DNA of 53,335 nt from Gnomoniopsis sp. IMI 355080. Its lineage: Eukaryota; Ascomycota; Sordariomycetes; Diaporthales; Gnomoniaceae. Shown here one piece after another: positions 43,852 through 53,335 of this stretch. The notes beneath the pieces are model-generated. The model had not been told where the DNA came from. It ran no database searches and was given only the letters and a program-made list of their open reading frames with translations. The stretch covers positions 1 through 53,335 of the forward strand of contig JAPEVC010000234.1 of assembly GCA_027946555.1 (NCBI GenBank). The letters run 5' to 3'. The position numbers and the translations under genes are program-made. Within the stretch, counting starts at the first letter, position 1. Each line of letters opens with the position of its first letter.

Positions 43852-46113
43852 TCTCATCCAGGTACTTATACTTCAAGGCGACCGAGAGTACATCTCAGGA
43901 TTTAAAATCAAAGACTTACAGACAAGCAGAGCCCCGAAAGATCTGAAAGAATGCTTGATGGGTTGGGGGTCTCTGTGAACAGGTGATTCCAGCCTGTGAC
44001 CGAAATGGTGCCAGGTACATACTGAGTTGGCTGCTATATTTGTTGGATAGCGATGAATTCTCCAGTACCTCTTCATTGTAATGTCCATCATGTTGTTAAT
44101 ATACTACCATGGAAACGATCCTCTGAGATCTCTATCTGGGGTGCGCTGCTGTTTCTTACTTGAGCTTCCTTGGATATGGCCACTGTTCCATATGATATAC
44201 CACCTGGCCTCACAGCTTGATATCTGACCCAATTGCACAACTCGCCAGCTCCATGCTGATGAGTGTTGCTAGAGTAGAAGGTGGAGCCAATGCTGTCTGC
44301 AGATTTAGCCCGTCGATCGAGACAAGCTAGAACGGAAATACCTAGGAAAGCCGAGGCCCAGCGCCTGGAGGCTTGCCACGGATCGATCTGAATGTCGAGC
44401 GTAGATCATTTGGCCATGACGCGCTCCCATACGAGGTGCTGGTAGATGTGAAAGTGTCTTCACCTGGCAAGGTACCCGAGAGAGCTTGTAAAAGTCTATC
44501 TCCTGTTACATGGACGTCCCATAGGTTGGTGTCAGTCCGGGGGCCGAGAATAGACGGGCACAATCAGCAGATAGGTCACGAAATATATTAGGCAGGCTAT
44601 ATTATGCTAGAGACTCTGGCTCTGGAGGCTCTCGCTTGCCTGACTAGAAGCTAGATGTTGAATGGATGAGCATTTCCGAAGTACGAAATCCAGCGAGTAG
44701 GCTTGGACATCATATATGAGCCGTAAACTGAAGGATAAGTCACCCAAGGGTGTCGAGTTTGAATAGAAATTTGAGCAGTGATTGAGTTATCAGACATCTT
44801 TTTACACAAAAGACCGGCCCCATCATCCCTGGCCAGACTGACTCCGACATAAAAGGTACAGTCCCTGCCACAAATTTTCCAATCAAGACGGAGCTGACAT
44901 TTCCTGTTCCTTGGACGACATAAAAGGCCAACTGAGTTCCAAGAACTCGTTTGTCAGGATTGCATATGATAAATTTACCCAAGTACTTGGGTACCCGTCT
45001 GCCATGATTCCATACCCGTCCGCCTGTGTCAACAGCCATCATTGTTTCCTCGGGTTTTTCGACGAGATAAATAGCCTTGGAGCGATTTTCAGAGACCACG
45101 CAGAGAGTAAGATCAATCAAGGTACAATGCAGGAGAATCAGCTGATAGCGTTGAACCCTTCTGGTAGACCTGGGAAACTGTACGGGGGTGCGGCGAAGTT
45201 CATGAAGGCTGACTGCAGCCTCTATAAAGGCTTTATATCTATTGAGCCCTTCAAGCCGTGAGTGCAAAGTTTACTATTTATACCTAGCTAACCTTTATTT
45301 CAGATAAAGGGTTCACGGGTATACAAAGGGTTTACGGCGCTAGAGGTTTATTAAACGAATCCTTTATCAGTCCCGAATCCTTTACTATATGTCCATTCCA
45401 CTGCTAAAGGAAGGAGCATAATGCCATCGTCGAAGGGAGGGCACCTAGGCACCTATTCTTCGAGGGCAAGAGTATAGCGGAAAGCCTTAATGCCATCGTC
45501 GCTAGGTAGCTTTAATAAGAATCGAGATAGATTACTGCCATCGCTGCCATCGCTATTATCGCTGCCATCGTATATCAAAAGAGCTGGGATATAATTGGGA
45601 GTATAGAAACCTAATCCTACGACGGTAAGTTTTTATACCTTAGCTTAGTATTTATAATTAAGGCGAGTAAAGGTTTCCGACGGTGAAGGTCTTGCGACGA
45701 TAAGGATTTCGGCTTCGATAAAGGGTCTATAGCTATAAAGGTCTCTAATTGCGATGGCTTAGATGACATGCGTAAGGGTGCGTCCTTAGCGACTCCCAGC
45801 ATTACCTAACTCAACAGCGCTGGATGGCTGTAAATGGTTCGAACACTCAAATGTATCTTGTTAAAGCACATAAATTTCCCAGGAGTTCCAGTTTGGCTTG
45901 GAGTTGACAAGGTCACTGTTCAGGTATCAGCCCAAAGGCTCTAACCTGCGGCCCGGCCTGTAGGCTGCAGCAGTGCAGCCAATTCACTGAACAAGACGTT
46001 TTATATACGTGCGCAAGGCTCTCCCGTACAGTTTTTGAAAACTCAGACCAGTCACTGAGCAAGATTACAGTCATTCACGAAAGCCTAACGGACCACCCAC
46101 AACCAAGCAGATC
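43852..46113. other. Gene-poor interval with overlapping ORFs and RIP-like DNA
   Basis: 44740-45267 is open on both strands. The minus frame (first ATG 45042, about 100 aa) reads LGKFIICNPDKRVLGTQLAF. The plus frame (44911-45261, no ATG at its start) reads FVRIAYDKFTQVLGYPSAM. Neither matches a family I know. 45420-45800 is a RIP-like block listed separately. 44338-44348 is a CCTAGG tract. Otherwise nothing is recognisable. Confidence 0.4.
45280..45810. mobile_element. Putative RIP-mutated repeat remnant with TGCCATCG copies
   Basis: This block has a dinucleotide profile unlike its surroundings. In 45601-45720 I count no CpA and two TpG, but about 15 TpA. That is the footprint of repeat-induced point mutation, which acts on duplicated DNA such as transposons. 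The motif TGCCATCG recurs at least five times between 45422 and 45571, partly in tandem. No transposase or reverse transcriptase is readable and no terminal repeats were found, so the element type is unknown. Borders are approximate. An A+T-biased unique spacer is the alternative. Confidence 0.4.
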
Positions 46114-46359
46114 ATGATATCCGCCCGCTCGCTAGCCACAGCCTCGCGCCTTGGCAAACGTGTGGGTGCTGTGTTCTCCACAAATTCTTCAGCCTCCCGC
46201 GAGCATGGGTGCGTTCAGCAAGCAGGTGGAGAAATGGCTGCTATTCCCGGTCTGGAACCGGGAAAGGCCAAGTGCATCCTGCTGCATGCAGAGAGAACGG
46301 GAGCCCAGGTCTACCTGGTTGACGAGGGGATGACGCCAATCAAGGTCGTTTGCAGATAA
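46114..46359 (+). CDS. Hypothetical small protein with mitochondrial-type presequence
   Basis: ATG-initiated frame of 81 aa. The first 30 residues (MISARSLATASRLGKRVG...) are rich in Arg, Lys, Ser and Ala with no acids, like a mitochondrial targeting peptide. The rest has no family I recognise. In the +1 frame the sequence around 46205 reads MGAFSKQVEKWLL. A GTGCGT donor-like site also lies there, so the gene may be spliced or frame-disrupted after the presequence. The start of the frame looks coding; the end is doubtful. Confidence 0.35.
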   Translation: MISARSLATASRLGKRVGAVFSTNSSASREHGCVQQAGGEMAAIPGLEPGKAKCILLHAERTGAQVYLVDEGMTPIKVVCR

Positions 46360-48772
46360 GGCTGGTAGGTAATAGATGACAAGCCCTTTGCGGCGGCGGC
46401 GGACGAAACGATATAATGTTCCTCTGTTGGTCGATTGGGACAATGTTTCGTTTTAGATTGTTTCGTCTGGTTCAGATGAACACAACGGGGGCAGGTTCTT
46501 GGGAAAAGAAAGGCGTCCAGGGGTTGCAAGTGGATGATGTCCTTTGCACTAACAAACTCCCAAAGAGTCCTCTTGTTGTCTTGTTAGTGTTAGCATCGAG
46601 ATGTGTTGCGAATGGTGATTCGCCAAAATGCAACCCCCTTATCAAGATTGGCCCGTCGCGCTGCGCGGCAAGAGAGTCGCCAGCGTTGCGTGCTTTGTCG
46701 TGGATTGTGGGCGGGGAGATGAAATGGAGGATCGGATTTGCATGTTGATCTTTTACTTATGCACAGACTATGCACCTAGGAATGTAGCAAGTACTACACA
46801 CCGCGCCCTTCAAACGATCCCTTTTGATCCAGGTACTATACTGCGTATCATGTTCCTCATCATGAGCCATGGGTTCTGGCGGTGCTCGCCCAAAATGCAC
46901 CTGACTTCCTCCTACAAGGGATGGGGATCAACGAGGAGAATGCGACATTTTGTGGTGCTTTTGATGGTGGCACTGCTCATGTTTGCAAGCCACCCATAGC
47001 CACCCAGAGCCACCTGGGGGTGCGGCTTGGCAGGGTGCATCTTTGCGCAACGGGCTCGTTTACATGGCGCAGCAGACAAGACAGATAGCCCCACGGGGTT
47101 GCTTCTAGCTGATTACGAGGCAAGGAATGAATGGCATGGGCAGAAGTATGAGATTGTCCGATATTGAGATTGCTCAGGTTTGGGATTTCAATATCAAATC
47201 ACAGTAAAGTACCGAGTAAGGTAGGCTTTATCTCCTAATAAGCTTGGTTGCGTACGTACACCTCATCAGATGAATTCCAATTCTCGTATTTAGGGATCGC
47301 TAGGAGTAGCCCACCATCATAGATCAGCACCACACCTGTCGGCAAGAAACTCCGGGAGAAACGGCACTTTGACCCCCACAACCCAGGGAGTACATGGCTG
47401 CTGCACTATTTCTGTACGATGGTGGAATGTACCATTCTTGGAGGAGACAACCCCCCGGTGCCGAACGAACCGGTTCCACCACGACGGGATCAGGGCGCAG
47501 CTATCCCTGTGCAAGAAAAGAGCTGTAATGTTTCTGGTTTCACCAGAGGGGGAGCTCAAGAGGATCGCATGAGGCCAAGGCACGCACAACAAGAGCTGTG
47601 GTGTTCATTACTGTGGTAATAAAATGGGAAGATACGGACAAGCGACACAGATGGCATTGTTTCAAGTTTCCATCTATTTCCATATCTTTGGAGCATCGGG
47701 ATCTGCAACCAGGGTGGGCTGAGTGGGAAGCTCTCATCCCTGTTTGGCGATTTCGGGACCACCTGCAAGGGTATGGTATCCTGGCAGCGGACGTTCAGAA
47801 AGCCTGATTCTTGCATCGAATAGTCTTCGGTACAGTGGCTCAAGAGGCCAGTCTCCTCCGGACCGTCTAGAGTGGTTGAGGGATTGAGCCCGATACTTAT
47901 AGCTGAAGCGACATCTATTCCATCGACTTGCCCAAGCTCATGTCCGTCTGTCCGTCTTTGGATGGTGCCCTCGGAAGAAATCAAGGTACCTCAAGTACCC
48001 ACGTATTCCTCCCGCCATCTCGAGCCAAACCCAAAATGGCAGACATCTGCATTCAATCTGTCAACAATCAAAATAGACGACTTATGGTACCACCACTAGA
48101 GTCAGATGCAGATGTTAGCGTGGATTAATGCGAGTTCACATTAAGCCGTGTTGCAACCACGATCCTGCTGTGTGCCGAGAAAGACGTGCATGGCGCACAT
48201 CTGTGGTCCAAGGTATCATCATCCACTTGCATTCTTCTTCTTCATTCTGGCTGCTTCCCGTGTTTGCTTAGCAACTGGCACCTCGCCATCTTACCTCTTA
48301 CCATTCAGCCGTCGTAACCGTAACCCAGGCAGACACGAGGGGCAGGCAGGCCGTGTCTTGTTTTACCTGTTCTACACACATGTCGTGTACAGACCTCCTT
48401 AGCTCCATTCCGCCCTGATTCAGGTGGTGTTTTCCATAGCTTTGCCGAGTACAGCACCTAGCCCCTGATCTACAGCCACTGGGCAAGTTCCGGGCGAAAG
48501 AAAAAAAGAACCTGCACAGGACCAGAGTACCTACCTACTTACTTATAGAGCTTAGACTTAGGCTTGTCGGGGTCTTCCGAAAGAGAAGAGGAGCCCGGCC
48601 GGACTTCGTTGCGGACGGTCCTCTTTTTGTCTCTGCTGTATTGTCTGGATCTTTCTCCCCAGCCACCAATTGTACAACCGCTGATGAATTGGATTCCTGA
48701 ACGGATCCACCGGCCGTTTGTTTGTCTCCACATTGCCGTTCTCACGGGCCTTTTCTTTTTTGGACGTGTCCT

Positions 48773-48811
<39 letters not shown>

Positions 48812-49788
48812 AGCAGCGCCTTGCATCGTTTTCACGTTGTCTTTCTTCGTATCGGGTTTTGGCGAGTCGTTGGCGCAAAACGGCGCTACGTCATCTGGAA
48901 AACCAAAGAATCCACATCAAATTGGCAAAATCCTACCTTGTCAGTATTGAACCTTGGTTTGATATTGCCTTATCCACGCATGTGTCGCAGCGGCTTTGAC
49001 AGAGAGTACCACCATAACCACATTTCCCACACCGGCTGGCGTTACCATTCCCTTGCTATATTTTAGCGGTCTGGCCGGCCTGAATACTTGGTAATAAAGA
49101 GACCTTCAGACAAGGCAATCCTGGTACTAATCTGCTATCTAGATACGTAGTAGTACTTGACGCAGAGGGCAGCGAGGTATAGTACGTTTCCAAAACCCCC
49201 GAATCCTTGACACTGCCCGCCTGCACCCTCCTTCCTTGCTTCCTGCCAAATCCAGATCCAATTCACTCGGGCTGAACTTCTCTCATCAGCTCCCGTCTTT
49301 GCTTGTTTGCAACTCTTCTTGTCGCCGCCATCTTTTGTTGCGTTTTGGGGCCACACTTCCCTCCCAAGCTTTTTCGGACCAAGAAACCCTTTTCTTGCTT
49401 GCATGCGAGCCTCCTTGCGGATGATATTTCGCTTCTGTTCTGCTTTGACGACCCTCGACTGTTACATGACGAACCCGCTTTAATCTCCCTTCCTCCTTTC
49501 ATACACGACGCTCAGTCTTGCGCCACGACATTTTTCCTCGAAACTGTCCTCGCTCAATTCAAATTTCTCAACTTTTTCTTTGCGCCGACTGCCACTGTGA
49601 CTACATCTCTCGAGTGGATAAGACCAGCCGATTTGTTTGGCTGAGTCTGGATCGGCCCTTCCCTCACTCAACGCAACGCAAGCCGCGCAAAAACAACCTT
49701 GGGCGCCCAGAGCTCTTCCTGCGCCCAGATAATTTAATATAATCCCGACGACTTGTCTTCGTCGAGTCCCACCAACCTTCAGCCCGCC
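46360..49788. other. Gene-poor 3.4-kb interval
   Basis: No recognised gene. It contains the CAG microsatellite at 48774-48816 and a GTACCTACCTACTTACTTA tract near 48527-48545. A pyrimidine-rich region from about 49200 to 49740 is likely the promoter and 5' UTR of the metalloprotease gene. A minus frame at 47984-47556 (142 codons) lacks ATG and any motif. Confidence 0.45.
48774..48816. repeat. CAG trinucleotide microsatellite
   Basis: Twelve perfect CAG units (48774-48809), one extra C, then two more CAG. It would encode poly-Gln, poly-Ser or poly-Ala depending on frame, or poly-Leu on the other strand. No frame around it looks like a real protein, so I treat it as non-coding. Confidence 0.95.
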
Positions 49789-52455
49789 ATGGCGCCCAGC
49801 CTGCTGTCGATCAAATCGCTTCGCCGGCGTTCCAAAGCTAGCTTCAAGACCGAGAAGTCCGCGACCGATGCCACCGACACCTCCAGTGATGCCAGCAACG
49901 GACGGACGCCCACCAGTGGCTCACTAACGCCTCCCTCCGCCGCGCCCTCTGTCAAAAACCAATCCGACGTTGCCCTACACCAGCAATTGACCAAAGAAGC
50001 GCTCAATGAGTCCGGTGTGCTCGCTCCTCCAGGGTTGAGGCCGCCCCTGCGATCGGCCACGAACAATAGCAATAGGTACAGCGTCAACGGCATGACTGGA
50101 TTGGGATCGCCGCCCTCGGGTGGGCGTGGGCCGCAACCACAGCTGCCTGTCTCGCCATATGCGCCGCAATTCGATAATATTCGGCATGGAGCTTGGGTGA
50201 GTGTTTTACTTTGTGAAGGCGTATGCTTATGGGAGCTTTGACCCAAATACGAGATTATTTGGACGATGGCAAGAAGCCGTCTAGCTTTGCTGGGGGTCTT
50301 GGCCTCAAAATTGCCATGCAGATGTGACTAACGATCATCTATACAGGTATCCCAAAAGGTGCTTATAATCACGGGCACAGTCGGCACGACCCTTGGACGA
50401 GCCATTGACGGCGAGATCACCGTCTCGAGAGCAGACGATGACTATCCTCCTGTATCATGGCCCGTCCGTGATTGCCATTTCAAGGCGCTAGTCTACCTGC
50501 AGTCTGGTATGAACAGACTGCGCTTTGACTTTTCCAGCCCAAAGCTTCCCAACAGCGGAACATCAAACCCGATTCATTCCACACCAATCACTATCAACTC
50601 GCTACCTCCCTCCAACTCTCCACCACTACAGCTGGCTATTTTGGTGGCCAAAGACTCACCTGAGACCTTTGACGCACCGCCAGAGCGGGCCAAGAGGGAA
50701 GGAAACGATCTAGATGTCGCTGTGCGAAAATTCCGAATGTCGGCCTATTTATGGCAGGCCTTCACTGCGGAACAGATGTACCGCAATAAATTCGGACGTC
50801 GAACTTTCAGATTTGAGGAAGAATGGACACAAGGCACCACCTGCGCACGGGACCACGAGCAGGGCAGGCTGCGAAACGAGGCCCGGGTGCATATTATTCG
50901 AATGGACAAGACAGTGGCGGAAATTCGAGATTTGGAAATTGCACAACAGAACCCAAAAGCTGCCGATCAAGGCGGCCTGTTTCCCATGGCGGCAGATGCA
51001 GTAAAGAAATACTTCAAACTGCAGCCCGGGCAGGAGCAATACGTGTCCTGTATGTATTTGGACAGTCACTGGGACCCCGAGGCGAAGATGATTCGAGGCC
51101 ATGCTGCGCTTGGTAGCTCCAGCGGAGATTTGAAGCTGGCCATTTTCGGATCTCAGTCTCTGCACAGTTACCCCACGAAATTGGAGGAGGTTGTGCCTGC
51201 GTTCACGGATTGTACGCCAACTGACACAAACTTTGTCGCCAACGACTGCAACGAGGCTGGCAGCTCGTGGGAGAACGCCAATATTGGAATAGGCGCACAT
51301 ATGCACGAGACTGGTCATTTGTTTGGATGCCCTCATCAGGCCAATGGCGTGATGCTTCGAGACTATGTCTTCCTCCACCGATCCTTCCTGAGCCACGAGG
51401 CTTACTCAACCCGGACGAAATCGAAGGGCGGCCCAGTATCCCAAGCAGAGGAATGCACCTGGCACCGTCTCGACTGCTTGCGCTTCCGGAGCCACCCAAG
51501 CTTTCAGCTCCCTCATGATCCGCCCCGTCACCACGACGACACGGTACACGCATGGCCAGTGGAGGATAACAAGGTCGCAGTGACAGCGCCCTCCGGTATT
51601 TCCTTTATTGAGATCTATGGGGAGGGCGAGGACCTCTGCACCACCTGGATGGAGTGCCCGGGCACATTTGATGAAAGCCAAATCAAGCGGCAGATCACCC
51701 TCACCGAAGAGGAGATTCGCAAACGGCTCCCAGAGAACAAGCGCAAGGGCAAGGTCCGGTTGTCCATTAAGTCGCACGCCGGTGGTAGCTTGGATGTGGA
51801 CGACATACGGACGATGTGCGGTAAGGAGAGCCGGCTGACTGTCGGTAATGCATTGATGGGGTACACGGCGTATCGCGGTTCCAAGCTTGGCCAAAGCGGT
51901 CTCGAAGGATCGAAGCCGGCCGAGTTTCTCTTCACAAGCGCCACGCAGAAGGATAGAGTGTTGAGTCGAGTCGTGGTGTATCATGGCGCTGCGCTGGATG
52001 GTCTGGAATTCATTTACGATGATGACAGTCGGCAGGTGTTTGGAAATGCAGGGGGAAATGTGAACGTGGGTGTCTTTGATTTGGGTGAGTCTATTAAAAT
52101 TGCCCAATGTGTCTACTGGGTGAGGTGAAGCAAGATATTGCACAATCATATTGACAATGTATGTCCGCAGATGTCCGCAAAGGGGAATATATCGCCGGCG
52201 TTGTGGTAAGATCGGGAGCCTGGGTTGACGGTATCCAGATCTTGACGTCCTTGGGTAACCGGTCGCCATTTTTTGGAAATCAGCATGGTGGTGAGGCGTA
52301 AGTGGACTCTACCAACACTCTACCTAAGCACAGCAGAAACTGACAGATTCGCTTCCAGACACACCCTCATCCCTCCGTACGGCTACAACATCTGCGGCGT
52401 TTGGGGCTCATGTGGCCAGTGGATCGATGGCTTCTCCGTCATCATCCGCAAGTGA
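49789..52455 (+). CDS. Putative zinc metalloprotease (YIL108W-like, PF12044) with jacalin-like tail
   Basis: 789 aa from four exons: 49789-50196, 50347-52084, 52171-52297 and 52359-52455. The introns (150, 86 and 61 nt) are all GT-AG. The N-terminal 136 residues are disordered and Ser/Pro-rich (MAPSLLSIKSLRRRSKASF). A C2-like or beta-rich segment follows (WPVRDCHFKALVYLQSGMNR). Next comes the metallopeptidase domain (Metallopep, PF12044), with HETGHLFGCPH at residues 456-466. This is HExxHxxGxxH, giving three zinc-ligand His and the catalytic Glu 457. The C-terminus is a jacalin-type beta-prism (PF01419), assembled across the last two introns: DVRKGEYIAGVVVRSGAWVD and GVWGSCGQWIDGFSVIIRK. No signal peptide is visible, so a cytosolic location is likely. 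The yeast homologue is uncharacterised. Substrate and sugar binding are unknown. Confidence 0.92.
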
Positions 52456-53335
52456 GAAGACCTCGCTCAGGAAACGGTCAATAATTTTGCCACGGGGACA
52501 TCTCGCGAAAACCGACGGGCTAGACTTTCCTTGTACAAACTTGTGTGTGGAACGCAAAATGCATACATTCTTTACATCCGCAATAAACCGCAACAGAGGA
52601 CTCAGGATAATCGACAGACGCTTACATGCAGGGGGGACTACTTTTGTGCATTCAAAGGAATGCCGGGGACCGGCAACATGGGGGCATTATCAGGGCACTG
52701 GCACACGTGGCTGGGGGAGCATATTTATAGCAGAGCAGGCAACATATCCGGGAGGACCTAGTGGAGAAAGGGGGTTGTGGTCGCGCGCGCCAATAGCGAC
52801 TTTACCTATCTACCTACCTACAGACTGGCCTACCAATCAGGAAATTAATATTTCGTTCTTAATGGCTAATCAGCATGTGTTCTTCGCAATTGATGTGTGG
52901 TGGGCGTATGTTTCATGTGCTAGGGTGTTGAGTGGGAAAGGGGACCTTGGGGTGCATTTTGTCTGATGAGGACCTTGGATAGTTGTGTTGGGTTTGGGTC
53001 CTTGATCCGGGTTTGGCGGTGATGGAGGGCCTCCAAGCCTTTGGGGGCCGGGAGGGCGAGTGACTGGGCAAGGCCTCACGAGGGTTGTTTGAATAGGATG
53101 ATAGGATGAGCGATGGAGTCTCAGGATTCTATTACTCCTGTGTATTCTGCGTTACTACGGACCTCCAATTCTTATATACGGGCAGTTTCGTGAAGCGATC
53201 CCATCGCCCTCCCTAGTTCCGTTATTGTGTTTTAGGGGGGGGGGGGCAAGACGGAGACGGAGAAGGAGAAGGAGAAGGAGAAGGAGAAGGAGAAGGAGAA
53301 GGAGAAGGAGAAGGAGAAGGAGAAGGAGAAGGAGA
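52456..53335. other. 3' flank of window, no gene seen
   Basis: About 880 bp without a recognised gene. It contains an ACCTATCTACCTACCTAC tract near 52804-52822, a G12 run at 53235-53246 and, at the edge, a purine hexanucleotide repeat. Confidence 0.5.
53259..53335. repeat. GGAGAA hexanucleotide microsatellite, cut by window end
   Basis: Near-perfect (GGAGAA)n, about 12 to 13 units, all purine on the plus strand, running off the window. A G12 run and the related ACGGAGACGGAG lie just before it. Polypurine tracts like this can form triplexes and often vary in length. Confidence 0.93.

Noticed and set aside
48558..48878. Minus-strand ORF with a poly-Leu stretch
   Set aside because: The Leu run is just the CAG microsatellite read in reverse; the flanks look random.

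Overview
This is nuclear DNA of a filamentous ascomycete (Pezizomycotina). The class Sordariomycetes is my inference from the style of the proteins. Most genes are split by short GT-AG introns (50 to 169 nt). The protein set is typical of such fungi: a HET-domain protein, a rhodopsin-like fungal membrane protein, an SKN7 response regulator with an HSF domain, and a Whi5/Nrm1-type cell-cycle repressor. There is no bacterial or phage signal and no CRISPR array. All exon joins were worked out by hand from splice motifs, reading-frame phase and family knowledge. Every joined multi-exon model ends in phase with a stop codon.

Layout. 0.7-6.0 kb is a housekeeping block: GAA1 (GPI transamidase), DPH7 (diphthamide synthesis) and a DUF1917/Bles03 protein, the last two divergent from a shared 413-bp promoter. 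6.6-16.7 kb holds accessory-type genes: a HET-domain protein, an APH-like kinase, a hypothetical protein and an F-box/SirB1/YccV protein of FBXO21 type. 17.3-19.1 kb has an intron-bearing tRNA-Leu(UAA) and a decayed amidohydrolase (decarboxylase family) pseudogene. SKN7 (23.9-26.2 kb, minus) sits alone between two intervals of about 5 kb without recognisable genes. 31.5-38.0 kb carries a rhodopsin-like membrane protein, a short-chain dehydrogenase with an apparent GC-AG intron, and a Whi5/Nrm1-family protein. 41.6-43.9 kb encodes a large fungal multi-pass membrane protein. About 44-49.7 kb is gene-poor, with a block that looks mutated by RIP (repeat-induced point mutation). A HExxHxxGxxH metalloprotease with a jacalin-like tail (49.8-52.5 kb) and a purine hexanucleotide microsatellite close the window.

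The genes do not form an evident biosynthetic cluster or defence island. I found no convincing undescribed multi-gene system. The best leads are local: the pseudogene, the GC-AG intron, very small coding exons, a stop-free intron inside the SKN7 DNA-binding domain, the RIP-like island, recurrent CCTAGG palindromic tracts, and possible unresolved genes near 9-10 kb and 44.7-45.3 kb.
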